This document shows, piece after piece, positions 53,001-59,000 of a DNA stretch of 64,000 nucleotides. Position 1 is the first letter of the stretch; the number at the start of each line of letters is the position of its first letter. Under the pieces are notes generated by a model, which was given only the letters and a program-made list of their open reading frames with translations, had not been told where the DNA came from and did no database searches. Both the position numbers and the translations under genes were made by a program. The stretch is taken from NCBI GenBank assembly GCA_018857735.1, contig JABMCL010000190.1, forward strand, positions 157,501 to 221,500, written 5' to 3'. This DNA comes from Alviniconcha marisindica (Eukaryota > Mollusca > Gastropoda > Provannidae).

Positions 53001-56000
53001 AAAGAACAATCCAAAAGCCACATTAACATTATACTGTAAATACGTAAGAGTATACTAAGAGTCCAATTACACTAATAATAAAAAATCAGCACAGCTGGAA
53101 ATTCCTTTTTTATGGTATCACTATCAGTTACACTTGAATCAAATGTATAATTTTTATGTGATTAATAAGGACAGACAGATCATTGGCTGTTAATTACCAA
53201 TCAATGCACAGGTCACATCAAAGTGATCTGAATACTAGATCTAATGCTAGTGGTGCACACATGCAATTGTTTAAATCATAATAAATTTATATTACACTCT
53301 ACACATTGCACAATATTATAAACCAAAACATCATCAGGTTTTATTTTTTAGCATTATATGTCAGTGTAATACAAGAGCACAATCTGAAACAGTGTTGAGA
53401 TCAACATCATTATGTAAGAAATTAGCTGCAGACTATGTTCTAGAGTATAGTTAATAGTAGAACAGTTAATTACTTGTTGTGCAAATTGATGAAGGCAGTA
53501 CAGAAGCAACAGGTCAAGCAAGAAGCAGAAAATTAAGATTGTTGTTCAAACCGACAAAAAAAAAAAAAAATGGAATGAGGTATTAACTATTATGGCCCTA
53601 TGTACAATGAGGCCTCTGTAATGTACTAGCATAATTAGCATGGTTATGATGGCATTTATGCAAAGCCACACATAGTCATACCTGTTGAATTTTCTTCTGA
53701 AAATATCAATAAAAGGACAAGAGCACCATGAAGCTGGCCTGATCTTACAAATAATGAATGGGTGACATGAGGCAACACACATTCAATAGACTGTCCCCCC
53801 CCCCCCACCCTTTTCCTTCTTAATTATTTCCCCTTCTGTACATCAGTTCATAAAATATTTTAATCCATTGAGATTTTGAATACTCAAATAAACAGCAAGA
53901 ATTGTTGTTTTTAACTTATTGCTTATCACTGTGATATTATCAGTAAATTTATACAAGCCTTTTTCTTTCTTTTTTCAAGTCATCATCATGTTAAGCAGTC
54001 CCAGTCACAGACATAAAGACCCACAGTCTGTGAAAAACAATGATCCTGATTACCACATAAGACAAAGCAAAACACACTTTTGATAATGCAGCAGTGCCTT
54101 TAGTGCGATGCGTTATTAAGAAGCGCACAGTGGCAAAACTGATTTCCATTGAATGGTGTGTCTGTGTATGTGTGACTGTACCAGTGCTATACATCTAGAA
54201 CTTCTTTAGTTGTAACCAGTAATTGAGTAACAAACAAAATGTATGGCTGGTGCACTGGAATAGTGAAGACTTAATTCCTAAAAGTAGAACACATCCAACA
54301 AGCATAAAAGTTAAAACCAAAAAGGTGCCATTTACAATTCACATGGTATTGACATGTACAACATCATAACAGTCAAAGCAAACTGAAAACTCCACTTCAA
54401 CACTGAAAATATTATAATACCATAAACAAACACTGGCCACAAAAGGAATGCAGTTTACAAGGCAATCCATTACCAAAAACAAAACAAAACAAGAACAGTA
54501 AGCTCCAAGCTGCCCAGAGCACTGACTTGAAGTTTTCACGCAAAACAATCGACCATAAAAAAGTCATGAAAAATTATAAGTTGATGGATACACTATAGTC
54601 TATTTCACTGAGCACTTAACTAATTAGTACTTTCTCCAGATATGTCACCAGTCATTCAAAGTGTGCTACTGTGCCTCTCAAATCTGGGCAAACCGCCAAA
54701 AATTCAGCAAAATGTTACATTTTTGGGGAGCTGGCTGTCTAGAGCTCTCTAGAAGTGAAGAGGGTCTGCTTTTGGAGGTACTGGAGTGCAAGTTGATATT
54801 CATAATAGGAAGTTTAAATCCTCTTACTGTCTTAGTGAAATTTTACAGAGACAATCACCGTATTGAATTATGTATTTAGCGGCTAAGCTATGCACGGTAA
54901 TTTATTTGTATTAAAGTACTATTATACTACAAGGTTTCATCAGTGTTCTACAGTTCACAGTTTTGAACAAAACTTAAGTCAGAGTTCTACTGGGCAGTTT
55001 CAACTAACATAACAACTGAATACAAATTTCACACATACTGGCGCATCAACTGATTAATTACAAACTACAAGTACAACCAGCGAATCGTCAAATACAGAGT
55101 GAGAAACTTGAAACTGATACTAACCTCTCACTCGAAGAACATAAGGGGAGCTAACACTTTCAAATCCTGTGGGGAAGTAGTCAGCTCTGACGCGGTACTC
55201 CTTGTTGTTCTGGTTGTTGTCAACAGAGAGAAGAATGAGGTCGTTGTCCAGCGTGATGATGTGGTAGATGTCCTCTGAGGCGAGGGTGGTGTTGTTTTCC
55301 TCCCAGGTGAGGTCCAGAGCAAGTGTGCTGATGTTGGGCAACATCAGACGGACAAACTTGCCCTGATCCACCGGGACTGTTTGGGGACCAGTCTGGGTGA
55401 AAGGACGAAGAGCTGAAATGAAAATAACAAAGGTTTAGCATCTGACACAAGTGGTAAGCATTTAAAGTGAGACAATGCCAGTAATACAACTTTGAACATT
55501 TAAAAAAACACAATTTCTTCACAAACACTGTAACAGGTGCATCTGACATTCTGAGTTGGGACATTAATCAGTACTGATTTGTGAATTACTACTTTGGTTT
55601 AAGTGTTATAATTAACATTGTAATACTTCATAAATTTATATTTCAGTTAATTTACTGAATACACCAAATACTGATTTACTATATAATTATAGAGTAATAG
55701 ACAAACTGAATTCACCCAATGGGTTTTCAAGTAACTTGACAGAGTGAAGGTATAGTACCTAACTTCCTAAGTGACAATGACAGGTGCATTGTTTAACAAT
55801 AACACTGTTAAATTGTAAACCATGTTGTATTTAATTAAATATTTTTAATTTAACTATAGTCAAAACTGAAAGTTTTCAAATCATATGACATAACATACAA
55901 ATTTATCATTATCAAAGAGTGTGCTTGCCTATGGTAAGTTGCAAGAAAATCTTAATCTAGCAAGCTCATAAATTATTCTAAGCAGCAGATTATTTTACAA

Positions 56001-59000
56001 AATCAGAAAGTGCCAGGAATACTGGCATTCATGCTATGAAATGGGTCAGCTTTGAATGCTTTAATCTTCTGAATACTATTTAAACTTGCACTCAAGAGTT
56101 TTTTTCAAAATGTATAAATTTATAATTTCTATTTTAAATCTGGTAGTGATTTTAAAATCTGATACACATATTATACAGTGATAGTGATTTACTAGCTGAT
56201 CAGCCTAGTGGTAAGACATCACATTCATATAAAGTTATAAACAATGTCAAATAATTATGATAATCCATTCAACATCATTCTCTGTCTCAGAATGGAGCTC
56301 ATTTATTATCATTTTATATCAACATGCACTGTATTAAACACCAGAGGTGGAGGATCTTATAGTTATACTGAAATCAAATACCCCAAACTGTGTGTTTCCA
56401 GCAAATGGTGGCAAATGTTTGGTCACAGATCATGTACATCTTCATGTGGGCAGCTTAGGACCACAACTGCAGGGCAATAGCCAGTGGCCTAAATCCCCCA
56501 GCCTGCACTGGTTTCAACCTCCTGGTTCAATATTGTGTATGGCTGAGAGAACAGTGGCCCCCAGAGTGGCTCTCACTTTTCTGAACAGTTTTCACTCCAT
56601 TTGTCCTCATTGGGTTTTGCACAGGGTGGCTATGTAGTTGACTAATTCTACTGAGTGGCTGTGGAGTCATGGACTGGAGAGGGCAAAGGCACTCTGCACA
56701 AACCCTAATGGAGTTTGCAAAATGGCACTCATTTATTTATGTCATTAAATGATTGATATTCATGAAGCAGTCCTGCTGCAGTGCTGTGAATGTTGACATC
56801 TTTGCCGGTAACAAGCTGTAATTTTAATTATTTGTTCTCTCCAAACATATATTATTCAATTTACTGTGTTTAACACAATAATTTCATCACATCAGTGATC
56901 ATTGTTAAAAAGTCTGGAAATTACACAGTACTGTCACTAGTGTAAGTACCTCAAATAACATCAACTGTTCATGCCAACTTGCAATGAACTTTCTAAACAT
57001 GAGTAATGTTTAATTAAGTAACATTTATTATTTCATTAAATAAACCAAAATGTTACTTTGCACAAATTAAACCTTTTCTCAGAGAGACTATCTTCCTAAT
57101 CAAAGTAACATTAAATGATTAATGTTACTGTTAGTTTAATTAGGTTGCATTAGCATACTTTATCAGGTTACCAAATAAAGTCAATCCTTGCACTCTCTAG
57201 TTTCAACCATTTGAAAGTGAGGTTTATTATAAAATCTGTTGACTCCACCTCCAGCACTCCAGTGTTCCCTCTCCCCCACAATGTGTATTATTTTACATTA
57301 TATATTATATAATTACTATCATTTATATGCATGCAAAAGGATGACATGTATACGTATACAGGTACACAGTATGTAAAAGATCTTGTAGTCCATGTTGGAG
57401 TTTGATCAGTGGATTACAAAAACACCAATATAACCCAGCATGCTGATTGCACTGAAACTAGTCAAAGTAATGGAGTAAAAGTTTTCAAAATGTTGAAGTT
57501 ATATAATATATTATTATATAGTATTAAAAATATTATAGAAGTATATAACAGGGAAGAAAAAGAAGAAAATGTTTACACACCAGCCACTTTAACTTCAGCA
57601 GCCAGGCTGAGCTCAGCTCCTAGTAAATTGGATGCCAAACACCGGTACAGACCACTGCTACCCTGACTTAAGTTTTGTAGACGCAAAGTGCCGCTGGTCT
57701 TGTTCACAGCAACAAATGTATTGTCATGCAGCCAACTGTACACTGGGGTAGGGTTTGCTACTGCACGACATTGCAGGGTCTTGCTTGATCCTTCAATCTG
57801 GGTCTGTCCTGGAACAGGTGGCGTCAGGATTTCTGGTGGGTATTCTGCCACAGCTGAAAGTAAAAGAACAATATCTTCAGTTCAATATCATGATATTGTA
57901 GAGATTGTTCCAGAGGTGGGGACCAAAGTGTGAGAAAGTGCAAAAGCCATGGGGTTTGCAGATGAAGCATTGGACTGGAGTTTGTGCATGCATTTCTGAT
58001 GAAGAGAGGAAAGAGGACTGTAAAGGTGCAGCAACTCAGGAAGATAACTGGGGCAGAACTTGTGATTATGTTGTAACATACAAATTACAATGCAAGAAGT
58101 TGTTTGCATTTGATTCATTTAGAGATTGGGAGCCAGTGGAGTTGCTGTAGTGTGTGCAGTTTTTAAATAATATGCACATTTCATTTTCACAATAATACTT
58201 TTAATAGTGATGCACAGATTCCAAATGGCAGCCTTTAGAAATCACAAATTAAGCAAATCTTCCCAAGAACAATCTTAGACTCTGACCATGGTTGGGCAGC
58301 CTTTCTAAAATCTAAGCAGGATGCCGTTGTTCACACATAAAACATTAAAAGTTATATTTAAAAGTTCTTTAAGGATTATTTCAATCCAGACTGCATCACA
58401 GCCTCTAATTCAAAACATTTGCAGCTCTGAGTCTGAGACTATGCATTATTGTGTCAACTGTTGTCCACTTGTAAAATTTTATAAATTACAGTAACACTAA
58501 TACTGTAACAGTAACACTGTAACATTAGTAATACTACCACTTCATTATACATTATTATTATTGACATCAGTCTTTCAGTTTTGTATGTAATTTAGTTTTA
58601 CTTTTTGCATCCCTCAAAAAAATAAATCTTCAAAATAAATATCACTGTGTTACACTGCCTGCCCTCCCAGATTAAAACTGATAGTTAGCTGTAAATAGAA
58701 CAGTCAACAGAATACTGATACAGTGACACTCAACTGTAATTTATCATAAATATATATTATATATTAGTCATAGTCATAGGCTTTTTAGCTTTACCTGCTA
58801 ATTCTACTTGTGTTTTGGTTTATATTAATTATTATGCTCAACATTATTCTTTAGGAGTGCTGCATAAATTGACCTGGCTTGTTTTTGTCAGTTACCTTAT
58901 GCCATATTATATTATGTTTCCAATGTTTATCTAGAGACTAGAAGGTTTTTAAAGGAGTTTAGTGTTCCTGCTAATATGATGTTGGATGGCAAGCTGTTCC

